Source: Lewinellaceae bacterium
GTDB taxonomy: Bacteria > Bacteroidota > Bacteroidia > Chitinophagales > Saprospiraceae
Assembly: GCA_020636105.1 (NCBI GenBank)
Contig: JACJYL010000001.1
Location: 4,424,001 to 4,488,000, forward strand
Length of the DNA: 64,000 bases
Direction: 5' to 3'
Shown here: positions 47,001 to 54,715 of the stretch, in pieces
Numbering within the stretch: the first letter of the stretch is position 1
Layout: each line of letters starts with the position of its first letter
Translations under genes and position numbers: made by a program
The notes under the pieces: generated by a model
Seen by the model: only the letters and a program-made list of their open reading frames with translations
Database searches by the model: none
Told to the model about the DNA's origin: nothing

Positions 47001-50000
47001 AACTAACAAAAAAAGTGGTTATCTCCCAAAGCTTACCCGAGCTATTGTAATGGGAGAGGACAGGTCCGGGATGATGCAAATGGCCATGTATTATGGGCCT
47101 GCAAGAGCCATCTTTCATTATTTTCAGAATAAAAATGGAATTCGAATAGAGGATCAACAGGCTCATCTTACTCCTGAAATTGGAAGAAATAAGGAAAAAC
47201 TTTCTTTGGAAAAGCTACTATCAAAAATAAGTACTCGCACTTGGACAAGTTCATTTGAGAAAGCGGATATCTATCTTTCTTTTGAGGGCATGGATAAGAT
47301 GATTCGATATTCTTTTTATGATAGGGATAGCCCCAAACCTGGGTCCTACGGAATAAAATCTGAAGTGTCTGATCTGAAAACAGCGGTGGAAAGATACGAT
47401 TTGTTAAAGAACCAACCGGATTTGCTAGCCATAGCTTATGAGGGTTTTTTACATCCGATACCTGGTACTATAGAGGTGGGTAAATATTGCTGGGGGGGCC
47501 AAGAGGTAGCATATCATACTAGCAATATGCAACCAGGAGACTATAGAACCAATGAGGGCGTACAAGTAAAGCAAGATCAAGACACGAAAAATATTGTCCT
47601 AAGGAAAGATGAATGGGTGAAATACAAGGTTAGAAGTACAGCAAGGGGAAAACAAATAAATGCCAAGGTTGACTTCAAATATGATTGTATATACTCTAAC
47701 AATCAAGTAATATTGAAGCTTGATGATGAAGTCATATTGGATACCATGTTGTCTCCAAGTAGTAATGACTTGGTAACACATGCGTTTACTTACAGTAATG
47801 AATGGTCAAATGAAAACCCATGGGGGGATAAAGTTTTGACCATTGAAGTAAAACAAGGAGAACTAACCATTTCAGATCTCTTGATAACTGTTATAAAGCG
47901 AAAAGTTACGCACGAAGAGATTTTTTCTGATGATTCTCCTGTCGAGCATATTTATGCCAAAGCAGATCTTGATTCAGAGGTACATATAGACGAATCAAAA
48001 GTCTATAGAATTAAGATAAAACATGCGGAAGATAAAACGGTAAGTACTCCTTTCAGCTTTATTAAAGATGTTGCGGGGAATGGAAGAGTAAGTTCTTTAC
48101 GGCCTGTAAACAATCCATCCTACACCTTTGATGAAGAGTGGGTTTTTGAAAAGGTGGAAAAACAAAACAGTTCAGGCAGCCGTATCAAAAACGCATACGA
48201 TATCAATAATGTATCTACAGGTTTGTTGCTTAACCCTTTCCATATCAGTGCTACGGGGCATTGGCAAATATTTAAGTCAGGGAAAGCTTATGTGCTGGCT
48301 GCCCGAAATGACTATAGCCCTGTCGGAAATGGATACCCATTAGGCCAGTGTATCAATCAATTGGAAGAATCCTTCAATATGAATGGATTACCCAATTGGG
48401 TAGTAGAATTTGAAGAAATGCGGCCAAAGCTGGAGTTGGTTGAAAATAGTACCGAAAGAATGAATTCTGATTATGTGTACAGAATAATAGTAAATGACCC
48501 TGAAGGTAAAGGGGCAAATAAATATTTGTCGCTTTCAGAGAATAATACAATCGGAACCTCAAGTGTATATGCAAAACAAAATGAATTTTTATGGGGATTC
48601 AAGAAAGCTAGTGGTGATAATGTTTACCTCACAGACGCCTTTCATAATACCGTCTCTTTAGGTATCCAATCAGCCATTAGAATACAACAGGTTAAAGACA
48701 GGCCTGATAGCTATGTGATCTTGAATTATGTGGAGAATACCTACTTAAGTATCAATAATACGGGCAGTATAGAGTGGACAAAGTATCCGGTTACTGCTTT
48801 GAAATTCGAAAAGATGGGAGATGTAAAGCAATGCTTGACTTCAGCATCACCACCAGATGATTATAAAAACTATACATTTTTGATCAAAGCAGTGTCAAAC
48901 CTGCCAGTTGATAATAGGCATCTCGGATATCTCGAATGGGAATCAAGCAGCACCAATGTATCTATAAATCAAGGAGAGGTTCAGAAAAAAATAGCCGAAT
49001 GGGTCTTAGTGCCATCCGGAGATGCATTCAGAATATTCAATAAGCATACGCTACAATATTTATTTGATGGAACGAATTTTAAGCTAAGTCAATGTATGGA
49101 TGGATACCAACTAAGTAGGAAATTTGGGGAGCCTTCTGAAATAATGAGAGTAGAGGATGGTAATTTATTATTGAAAGAAGCCGAAAATCACCATACGTCA
49201 TTTGTTTTTGAAAAATACAGGAAAAAACCAAAGCCGGCATTAGAATTCGATGAAATCTATAGCATCCAATTGGAAAACAGCTCGGATACGAAGTACATAG
49301 GTAATGTTGAAGTCAGTGGTGGTGATCTTTCCAAAGAAATTGAGGTTGGAAGTAATAGGCCAGGATTCGCCTGGAAGCTGACTAAGGGTGATGGTCGGAT
49401 GGTGCCTATATTTGAAGGTACTATAGGATTCCTGAAGAATATGGATTTACAGGCTTATGAATTAAATCCAGGTACAGGATCAGATGTTTTAGATAAAGAT
49501 GAAGTTGAGCTTATTGAAGTAGAGCCTAAAACATTTGTAATTCATGGTTTCGATGGATTTGCCTATATAAAAGAGGATGGCAGGCTTGGTTGGAAGAGTT
49601 CTGAAGTGATCCCAACGGAAAGCAACTACAGGTTTAAGTTCAAATTGCATAAAGCAAAAGAGGTTTCTAATATTAATAGTAAAAACCCTGAGAGTGGTGA
49701 TTTCTATTTCTTATCCTCAAAATACAGAGAGAATTCCAACAAGGTATACCTTGACCTGATAGAAGGGGGAGTCAATGATTACGGTCAGAGAGATTATGAT
49801 GCAGTAGTTAAAACCGGAGAGAATCCCAATACAGCATGGACTTACCTTAACGATGAAGATTACGATATATCAGGAGAGGAAAAGGTGCTACAGAGTAATA
49901 GAAATTCTGCTATGCTTGGAGGTGTTCAACAAAAGGTAGTTGCCACAAGCACTTATTCAAAAATAACCTTGTCTGATGCTCCTGGTGGAGGATATTATAT

Positions 50001-51954
50001 CCAGAATTTCGGTCATTACTTGTACTACAATTCCAAAGAGAAGGCTTTCTTATGGTTCAGTACTTCTTCAGTTTCAAAGCATGCACTGTTTGATGATCGG
50101 TTTATTTTCATTTTCGAAAAATTACCTGAATCTATTTTTGATGTAGAGCTCAAACGGGATGTTCTTTATACTATCAGGACCAAAAAAGATTACGATGAAG
50201 AAAGGATTGTAATGATATCTTCAGGAAACAGCCCTCGTGCAACGGCTAAGTTTAAACAATCCGATGGAAATGAACCGGCCATATGGAAGCTTTCCGGATT
50301 GTCTGGTTCTGGTTCATTCGATCTCTATTCTCCTGAAAAGGACATTTATCTGTATTCCGAAAGTTCTCAATTTGCAGACTTGAGACTTGGTATTGTTCCA
50401 AATTCTGAATTAATACTGGAAAGGCATTTGTCTGGAGCTTATTTTATCAGACAGCAAAAGAATGATAAGCTCTTCCTGACCTATGACCCCAATCAGGAAT
50501 ATTTGGTTTGGAGTGAAAAGTCAGCGGATACAGATATGGATAACTATCTGTTCATTTTTGAGGAGCCAGGGTCATATGATGATATCGAAACAGTTGAAAC
50601 TATCGAATTGGTGCGAGGAACTACCTTTAACATGAGGTCAATGTACGAGTACGATCAAGGTCTGTATGTCGGTCGGAAGGGGGATGCCTACGGCGTGGAA
50701 AAATCTAAAAAAGTCGATGCATTTAGATGGAGGATGGAGAAACACTACCGCGGGAATACCTTAATATTTGAGGGTGGTACTGGGATATTCCTTAGCAAAG
50801 ATCAATTTTCTTCAAATTCGCTTCGATCTACGGAAAGTGATTATATCCCAAATGTAGAGTTTAGGGAGCATGCTTCTGGGGCCTATTATATTGTATTAAA
50901 AGAATTTGTTGGTCACTATAATGATCTGTTCCTGTTTTACAATGACAAGACTGAAAACCTTATCTGGAAAGAGAAGGCTAGTGATATTGAGGATAGCAGG
51001 TATCTGTTTGCCTTGGAAAAAGTTGAGAAAAAAGATTCAGGTTTACTCGTAGATGCTACCTATGAATTTTACAACGGTTATCAGTATGAAGAAGGACAGC
51101 TTGATCAGTTAGGCCATACTGAAAATTGGCAAATTCACACTTACAGTCAAAGCAATAGTAATGTTGTTGCAACTAATACTTCGGAACCTGGTTACAGGAA
51201 GTTCATTCTCCGGGATGCAGGCTATAATACCTTCTATATGGAGCTGGATATGGATGCAAAGTTTGAATATTTGCAGGGTTTTTTATCTTATTTCTATACT
51301 GCTGGTGGCGAAAAAAAAGTAAGAATATCCAAAACGCCAGCAAGAATAAAGCTTTTGCCAACGGGTCAGGGATACAGTATTTACAATGGAGATGGTGAGT
51401 ATTTAAACCTGGATCCGACCAAAAAAACTTTTGAGTGGAGAAGCAACGATGAATTTCATTATCTAGATGGTCGGGATATATTTTATTTCAAAAATCCGGA
51501 AGGTGGGAAGAAATATGAACCTTCCAGTGCTGTGCCGCAGCTTGACTTTGAGGATGGTAAGACGTACGGAATATACCTGGCCAAAGATTTTGTTTCGCAA
51601 AGTGATAGCAGGGGGGTTATTTATACAGGGAACTCTTATATGTTTTATCATATGAAATATCATAAGGATAAAACAGAACCATTCATTGTAAGGAAATATT
51701 CAGACGGGCAGGTCAGTCTGGAAAGTTCAGATAATAATAGGGGCTACCTGGGTATTGAAAATTCAGGCATGCAGCCATCTGATAAACCACTATACTTATG
51801 GCTCATAAAAAGCGGTGAAGGTTATTATATCACTAACTCAGCCGGTAAATATTTGAAGGAAGACGGCAGTAACCTCCATTGGAAGGACAAGGAAAATTTT
51901 GAAAAAGAGGATAAAAGTAATTATCTGATGCTATTGAAAGAAATCCAAAAATAG
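38056..51954 (+). CDS. Giant TANFOR-domain surface protein (4632 aa)
   Basis: A signal peptide (residues 1-22, DVVAQ) leads into a TANFOR-type N-terminus (about 23-290). That N-terminus shows LTGAMIPPRSLDLGVYG, DPVEPSLQVRLELSIE and PEGFNQICLQVYGVERNVPV, then an FN3-like LFTWQPMHLGSSNAPG. The middle (about 300-2230) is beta-rich with many short strands (repeated GFSGTLEYAQ, GLDVTVAGVNVKAIG-like text), as in other TANFOR proteins. FN3-like segments occur at about 2230-2500. A CBM6-like module (about 3135-3280) starts IPGTIEVGKYCWGGQEVAYH. From about 3318 to the end come roughly eight beta-trefoil-like repeats ending NYLFIFE-type text. No T9SS signal is visible at the C-terminus. Length is far above family norms, and GC falls in the second half, suggesting an added module. 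Confidence 0.85.
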   Translation: MITSKRILTLLFVLFVISDVVAQSVWPVQLTGAMIPPRSLDLGVYGADRPQDLFFNAMLNDPVEPSLQVRLELSIERNGEVLYITDPNYIAPPITLSQFQMMQIDGSMLQDYLNNVNLTGPQNTGTGSIEIPEGFNQICLQVYGVERNVPVSNKFCVQGSFVLNQPPQPILPSCGELLEFPETQNQLFTWQPMHLGSSNAPGAVEYKFEMVQLPDGTYNANDAFESALEVYQTTTMTPSLIYTQAEPQLISGKLYAWRVKAYSMMHPTSKLFQNSGYSEICTFMYYEGEKPGLDISSFNNPSPTGCEVFNTDYGPISNTEPISTPLVETDLVALGYFTMEIMEATGGAQGFNGKGKVRIPMFNAYVNVAFSGLKVNSDMRVFEVEEVKAVVDQPFALDKVQLQAELVPTTINENYVNDLDDFFASGNGVTRLTSSMNLADPTGYNLPIAMDQLDMPLVSVIGIYFTPRNAFINLVSWKGEQGNNQMRFAATAVQATPYGVKNGSYLVALNEGAAESFEKVMESIELSRRITTDVKMDCDCEGAGPLETQASLNIAQKVAVREADQGIILLEPAKKGEITERFKGEVKALPDFLIKGIDDIVFSADKGYLNLSVIRRGEQWETARGDASNAQRGLALTEAKARIPEKFNFLKSEPIVLENGNLFIDNDDVSEGHFFQTGLLSLDEGVVDKWSYSVDTLALNIEHSSTAGTEVKGRLRAPLFSETFDYSGFLYASGNSNPTLELNVKPGTYNMYLWYSQFKLDESSQVQLEIKDLGGEKLLYPRGRFSGELSLELSADEVAEALKAVVGDDPELLTKLRQALDVENLDLKINNLKLTNLEVDPYAELSERYTLGYGGQGKAQIGELSFDISYAELVHNPLNNNQEELGLKIHLVHNFKDIAITAWADTYSGNSGLPGLNGGGGGEAFRGSTPFALMKLFYDDPGDKLRAKGLDIEVTETSCSCVAESEFSGSGNMQIENNKLVLPFLKTSGGQAETIAVTQSSGRYKATSEVTSQNAKNIYSGSGDWPINITNRLSQLGIRGTLPDKSKLFISGVDIPSAGVKGLMELTMLYELDASTYLIFKEDSITFSTNHIDMSDMYFHLEDDVRFETGDDTFLYNKSNGLDDDAEGSFVRIDCGGFKYFNVKAEFWPFFSDTKMEKVKIYYKLSSAQFKKGADVIRESGVDQVKFPFTINTKDADSGHSLSKFIAPLDSKADWNFSSKNAPQVVFYPGDESSFSAFIDYDDTRAKKDDMVSIGGAKRPPSFRGIVFKQMEFELDGFKMSEFNAEKGKNETVGLKLPIKDVVYDLEKGLNKLYAKKDPLLRTKGALLGGWKYDLTQVDFNFVNNKLELLPGSGDGSDQVQGVYLKGNTLVPIFDGDPPKGKHDIKKLVMPDFTSGWVGFSGTLEYAQSRKKFHPRANLYFDPIEEAIYHSAVIPTLGMKLKAGSELVLDYNDGNGEMEVQATMSGTAGIYWTKGTPERFNLPDQIVKVANEIEFFYDLFEYENLKINSPDDATNCTGAGSQDQIVFSGIKSINFGTWGVIGSLNNKAESEFEGSLQGFPLTIGEGMKFSCFQAFKDELNDDGTVKLTDSGGKKQVAETKYRFVLPVAINLMPDDDTKESGETAGVKAETNLHIIVNFNKGGFSIDGFDIGCFLIDGELGPVKFKGGLNILTDDANPSAGDFQTAKDGSVNSKWGSGFKAGLDVTVAGVNVKAIGQYGNTRWDIVDAKVEKLINPETGILEETGNQEKYRYFFIDLEATFPSGIPIPPSSPAFYVVGGGGGFLYNMDIEPTEYLFKTSGQASGGGPNDEIDGSVKEANDYPDNDLCTIDDDMLKPGKSFTGISYRPNQGAVGGNISLIGSIQPNTPNVQQSFAADLTLRLGLEKNNARTYGLSYVQLDGNGYMMPESIAERRDDFVAKLAASIKYDHKNSEVNGSMLVEASYPHVKIVKEKKGKDFEKGRRAILTQPHDAGDPQERKRIFKDVAELNKEEREQMAALSKGHKPLFKLENMEAIFGVTWKDKARWAFKLGSWTGNTGSTLDYAAVKFPKISDDLALKFYLQAGYDVDGIPPIDKLLPTWNKSVDFKDTPKRVPDFSKSGNGFVMGAVVEMKAEGNLGPLSGYVAGKAGFDIAMMDFSSQNIKCGESQDGIGLNGWYAKGQAYAFGKARVNLEYDLKFKSGTINIFDAQLAAVVQAMLPNPSYIHGFIKGHYSVLNGMLDGSFNYKFEAGSQCESLASAPVVIGIPLIQSVTPSGVDKNQLEEVFVIPQLKTNWRLNSTISFPNYNDKGEVTDYDNYKARLKEFRITNTKTGKVVQTTQILDNDNFGASLKLSGSYLDLNTTYELYVKGVWTVDKEEDGTYVPLVYNGETIIEEKRITFTTTAKFPDEIRLEMVESLTPGNKQRYWHAGYADPHLKFNTNDPNITALFPPTFSKDGQEFRYEYVAKFTPEVSEPGLEEFEVPVVSYPARTPFKVPVYGEISYGKNKEFTIPSITDYRNGSTQEVTFPELDNRSHMVKNGIVYRLDLVRRPERPSAIAASSELEDTQSGTFETTGGPTKNEVKINLKKLDNTINEILADSTKVLFSYNFAKSKYNSLAEKLENSTYQFVESILPRVDMSHPKEAVLSYHYSVWDSELASAFQTKDDYFAINADEGFDRYDLIRITKNAHINNAPDDTDFANKLNLYKVGELHRHYLDRYLNNPKFKDVTSARFNQSTSRKEYLREVLKPYNEVKDNVGNPWHYAFHIPPQMDLLSGTEIKAGKILESSMEINEDRDPRSPDQQTFKPRSYGLLYQNITGRIQANQWRVLHDIASTEMVTYKTKEEETTLGVNAPWDDDAEYSEGTINADENYREHWGVEYSRSKIGYNDEIFAYKLGQYIIDININDGSENALIRQGIIENNKYKLGYRKNNHKGSTLSFPVVDRWSTMDEETQSGRNVSFNLVPVHEIGGSAPVKSDVVVSGKNEVDIDLVILKSRSGGQTGIITNKKSGYLPKLTRAIVMGEDRSGMMQMAMYYGPARAIFHYFQNKNGIRIEDQQAHLTPEIGRNKEKLSLEKLLSKISTRTWTSSFEKADIYLSFEGMDKMIRYSFYDRDSPKPGSYGIKSEVSDLKTAVERYDLLKNQPDLLAIAYEGFLHPIPGTIEVGKYCWGGQEVAYHTSNMQPGDYRTNEGVQVKQDQDTKNIVLRKDEWVKYKVRSTARGKQINAKVDFKYDCIYSNNQVILKLDDEVILDTMLSPSSNDLVTHAFTYSNEWSNENPWGDKVLTIEVKQGELTISDLLITVIKRKVTHEEIFSDDSPVEHIYAKADLDSEVHIDESKVYRIKIKHAEDKTVSTPFSFIKDVAGNGRVSSLRPVNNPSYTFDEEWVFEKVEKQNSSGSRIKNAYDINNVSTGLLLNPFHISATGHWQIFKSGKAYVLAARNDYSPVGNGYPLGQCINQLEESFNMNGLPNWVVEFEEMRPKLELVENSTERMNSDYVYRIIVNDPEGKGANKYLSLSENNTIGTSSVYAKQNEFLWGFKKASGDNVYLTDAFHNTVSLGIQSAIRIQQVKDRPDSYVILNYVENTYLSINNTGSIEWTKYPVTALKFEKMGDVKQCLTSASPPDDYKNYTFLIKAVSNLPVDNRHLGYLEWESSSTNVSINQGEVQKKIAEWVLVPSGDAFRIFNKHTLQYLFDGTNFKLSQCMDGYQLSRKFGEPSEIMRVEDGNLLLKEAENHHTSFVFEKYRKKPKPALEFDEIYSIQLENSSDTKYIGNVEVSGGDLSKEIEVGSNRPGFAWKLTKGDGRMVPIFEGTIGFLKNMDLQAYELNPGTGSDVLDKDEVELIEVEPKTFVIHGFDGFAYIKEDGRLGWKSSEVIPTESNYRFKFKLHKAKEVSNINSKNPESGDFYFLSSKYRENSNKVYLDLIEGGVNDYGQRDYDAVVKTGENPNTAWTYLNDEDYDISGEEKVLQSNRNSAMLGGVQQKVVATSTYSKITLSDAPGGGYYIQNFGHYLYYNSKEKAFLWFSTSSVSKHALFDDRFIFIFEKLPESIFDVELKRDVLYTIRTKKDYDEERIVMISSGNSPRATAKFKQSDGNEPAIWKLSGLSGSGSFDLYSPEKDIYLYSESSQFADLRLGIVPNSELILERHLSGAYFIRQQKNDKLFLTYDPNQEYLVWSEKSADTDMDNYLFIFEEPGSYDDIETVETIELVRGTTFNMRSMYEYDQGLYVGRKGDAYGVEKSKKVDAFRWRMEKHYRGNTLIFEGGTGIFLSKDQFSSNSLRSTESDYIPNVEFREHASGAYYIVLKEFVGHYNDLFLFYNDKTENLIWKEKASDIEDSRYLFALEKVEKKDSGLLVDATYEFYNGYQYEEGQLDQLGHTENWQIHTYSQSNSNVVATNTSEPGYRKFILRDAGYNTFYMELDMDAKFEYLQGFLSYFYTAGGEKKVRISKTPARIKLLPTGQGYSIYNGDGEYLNLDPTKKTFEWRSNDEFHYLDGRDIFYFKNPEGGKKYEPSSAVPQLDFEDGKTYGIYLAKDFVSQSDSRGVIYTGNSYMFYHMKYHKDKTEPFIVRKYSDGQVSLESSDNNRGYLGIENSGMQPSDKPLYLWLIKSGEGYYITNSAGKYLKEDGSNLHWKDKENFEKEDKSNYLMLLKEIQK

Positions 51955-52022
51955 TGAACCGCCCGGGAAGAATTTGGACAAGTCAAAGAAATTTTATTGC
52001 AAGCAGAAAAATAAAAAAATCT

Positions 52023-54641
52023 ATGAATATGATTCCTAAGCAAATTATGAAGAGCTTTTTTGGTGCTCTCTTTATGATAGGAGCTTTGAGTGGAAACTCA
52101 CAGGGGCAGAGCCTTTTCCTGGAAGCAAAAACTGTTGATAAGGGTATTGAAATAATTTGGATTCCGACCGCAAGTGGAATTTGGATGGATAACTTTGAGG
52201 ATGGTTATACGCTTGTGAGAACTGAATTGTCGGCAGATGGAACTGCTGGGAATGAGCTTTCTTTACTGAGCAATTCGAATCCAAAAGATAGCCTTTGGTT
52301 TTCCCAATTAGACCAAAGTGCTCACCCTATCCTGGAGCCAATAGGCGGCCTCCTCTACGACACGCTTTTTCAGTTCCCGCCCAATGATCTGTTGGATGAA
52401 AAAGAAATGAAGTACAACTATATTATGGAAGAAGTGTCGAACTACTTTGAAATTGCTTCCGCTTTAGGTTTAGGGTACCTGGATACACTTGTAGAAGAAG
52501 GAAAGCGGTATCGCTACGAGGTGAATAGTGTAAGAGAAGGTGCCTATCAAAGTATAGAAATCAGCAATGTGTATTTTGAATATAAAACCGCTCCTGAAGA
52601 TTTAGTTCTGGAATTTGAACACCCTAATGACCTCTCCCTTTCTCAGATGTATGCCAAAGCAAATCCGAGTCCCCGGTCATTTATCAAGGCTATCGGTAAA
52701 TCTTATGGAGATAGCATAGTACTTCGCTGGGGACTCAATGACGCAAAACTTTGGGAGACTGCCAAAGAAGAAGGTTTTTCAATCCTCCGATCTACTGATG
52801 GCAGGACTTATGAAACGGTGGAGGTAATTAAGCCATGGCCAGAGGAAGCAATAACCGAAGCCATAAGTCATGATAGCATGGCCATGCTTGCTGCTGGTTT
52901 GTTGTACGGTATGAACGAGCATAAAACGAATGATAAGTCACTTTATGAACAAAATTCAATATTTGAGAACAACTTAGGTTTTGCCCTTTTTGCAGCAGAA
53001 AGATCTCCACTGGCTGCGGATATTCTGGGTTTCAGATATGTAGATAAGAACATAGAAAAAGATAGTACTTATATCTACCTGATAGGTACGGAAGGGATTG
53101 AAGATTTATGGGATGCTGGTAAGGTTACTATTTATCCAGGGGCTGAGGCACTTAAAGCTCCTGAGCGATTACAAAGTGAGTCATTGGAAAATAGTGTGAA
53201 ATTGACATGGTCCATAAATGAAAACAGGGAACGATATTCTTCTTATATGATCGAAAAGTCCATGGACGGTAAGAGCTATCAAAATATTACTTCTGCTCCG
53301 CTGGTATTTATGGAAACGAATGGGATGAGGCTGTTGGAATACTCTTTTGTCGATAGCGTAGAGAATTATCAAAAGGCATATTACAGACTTTATGGATACG
53401 ACAGTTTCGGTGATAAAAGCCCCCCGGCAGAAGTTACTGGAATAGCGGTGGACAAAACGCCTCCGCTTCCAGTAGATATAGCCTATACCGATTATATACG
53501 GAATGAAGAACGTATTATTTTAGAATGGGATATTTCCGAGGAGCAGTACTCGGATATCAGTCATTATCAAGTGTTGTTAAGTGATGAAAAAGATGGGATG
53601 TTTTCTGCTATTAGTGAACCACTAGCCACCACAACGGTCAATTACAGCTTCCCCATAAAAGGAATTGATACCAATAGAGCATTTTATTTCAAAATAGCTA
53701 GCCATGATGCCAATGGAAATGTAAGTGAAAGTCTGCCAACACTAGTCGTTGTTCCTGACCTAACGGCTCCCGAACCTCCGAAAGTTATTGCCGCAAGTCT
53801 GGACTCTAACAGTTATGTGACTATTGCATGGGAGCATAGCACTTCCTCCGATGTTATGGGATACTGGCTTTATTGGAGTAATGATCCCGAAGATGAAATG
53901 ACTCCGGTAAATGTTGATATATTGACTGACAATTCCTACACCTATTATTTGGACACAGAAACATTGACTAAGAAAATATACTATTGTGTGCGTGCGCAGG
54001 ATCGTTCTTATAATAAAGGTAGAATCACCGATATAGTAGAAGTCCAAAGGCTGGATTACAATCCTCCAATTCCGCCTTACGAGTTTTATGGAAATAATTC
54101 ATCAACTAATTTATCGCTTAATTGGAAAAAAAGTCCTAGTTCAGATGTTGCATTTCAAACCCTTTGGAGGAGTGTGGATGAAATCGAATGGATTCAAATT
54201 GATAGCTTACTGCCTTTTGTGGAGAGTTATTTGGATGTTGATTCTTTGGAAATTGGCCAAACATACTCCTATTATTTGCAGGCAATAGATAATAGTGGTA
54301 ATATTTCAGATAATTCAAAAATCCTGACACTGGACTGGCCATTTAATAATGAAATGGCGCTGATCGAAATTTTAAGTGTAAAAACAATTAATCAAGAAGC
54401 TCATTTAACATGGAACGTTCAGATAAATGAAGCATTAGATTCCTATGAATACAAAATAGAAATTCAAAGATCATCGGGGGGAGGTCCATTGAGATATTTC
54501 AAAACACTATCCTCTGAGATAACTGATTTCAGTGATTCAGATATTCAAGCCAACGTTCTCTACAACTACGCCGTCCGCATCCGCTTCGACAACGGCTGGG
54601 TAGGCGACCTAAGCGAGATAAAATCAATACTGGTGAAATAA
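52023..54641 (+). CDS. Fibronectin type III repeat protein
   Basis: This exported protein has 872 residues from the ATG at 52023; a GTG at 51954, overlapping the previous stop, would add 23 residues before the signal peptide MIPKQIMKSFFGALFMIGAL. From about residue 190 it consists of FN3-type beta-sandwich repeats with the usual motifs: VVLRWGL..., VKLTWSINENRERYSSYMIE, IILEWDISEEQYSDISHYQV, VTIAWEHSTSSDVMGYWLYW, LSLNWKKSPSSDVAF. It follows the TANFOR gene with almost no gap and precedes the giant adhesin by 74 nt, so it is in the same transcript. FN3 proteins of this kind commonly accompany TANFOR genes. A structural or linker role on the cell surface is inference. Confidence 0.85.
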   Translation: MNMIPKQIMKSFFGALFMIGALSGNSQGQSLFLEAKTVDKGIEIIWIPTASGIWMDNFEDGYTLVRTELSADGTAGNELSLLSNSNPKDSLWFSQLDQSAHPILEPIGGLLYDTLFQFPPNDLLDEKEMKYNYIMEEVSNYFEIASALGLGYLDTLVEEGKRYRYEVNSVREGAYQSIEISNVYFEYKTAPEDLVLEFEHPNDLSLSQMYAKANPSPRSFIKAIGKSYGDSIVLRWGLNDAKLWETAKEEGFSILRSTDGRTYETVEVIKPWPEEAITEAISHDSMAMLAAGLLYGMNEHKTNDKSLYEQNSIFENNLGFALFAAERSPLAADILGFRYVDKNIEKDSTYIYLIGTEGIEDLWDAGKVTIYPGAEALKAPERLQSESLENSVKLTWSINENRERYSSYMIEKSMDGKSYQNITSAPLVFMETNGMRLLEYSFVDSVENYQKAYYRLYGYDSFGDKSPPAEVTGIAVDKTPPLPVDIAYTDYIRNEERIILEWDISEEQYSDISHYQVLLSDEKDGMFSAISEPLATTTVNYSFPIKGIDTNRAFYFKIASHDANGNVSESLPTLVVVPDLTAPEPPKVIAASLDSNSYVTIAWEHSTSSDVMGYWLYWSNDPEDEMTPVNVDILTDNSYTYYLDTETLTKKIYYCVRAQDRSYNKGRITDIVEVQRLDYNPPIPPYEFYGNNSSTNLSLNWKKSPSSDVAFQTLWRSVDEIEWIQIDSLLPFVESYLDVDSLEIGQTYSYYLQAIDNSGNISDNSKILTLDWPFNNEMALIEILSVKTINQEAHLTWNVQINEALDSYEYKIEIQRSSGGGPLRYFKTLSSEITDFSDSDIQANVLYNYAVRIRFDNGWVGDLSEIKSILVK

Positions 54642-54715
54642 AGAATAAAATCAATAGAACTAAACCATAAACCCACGGCAGGCCATGGCCATTGCCTATT
54701 GAAAAAAAATCTGTT

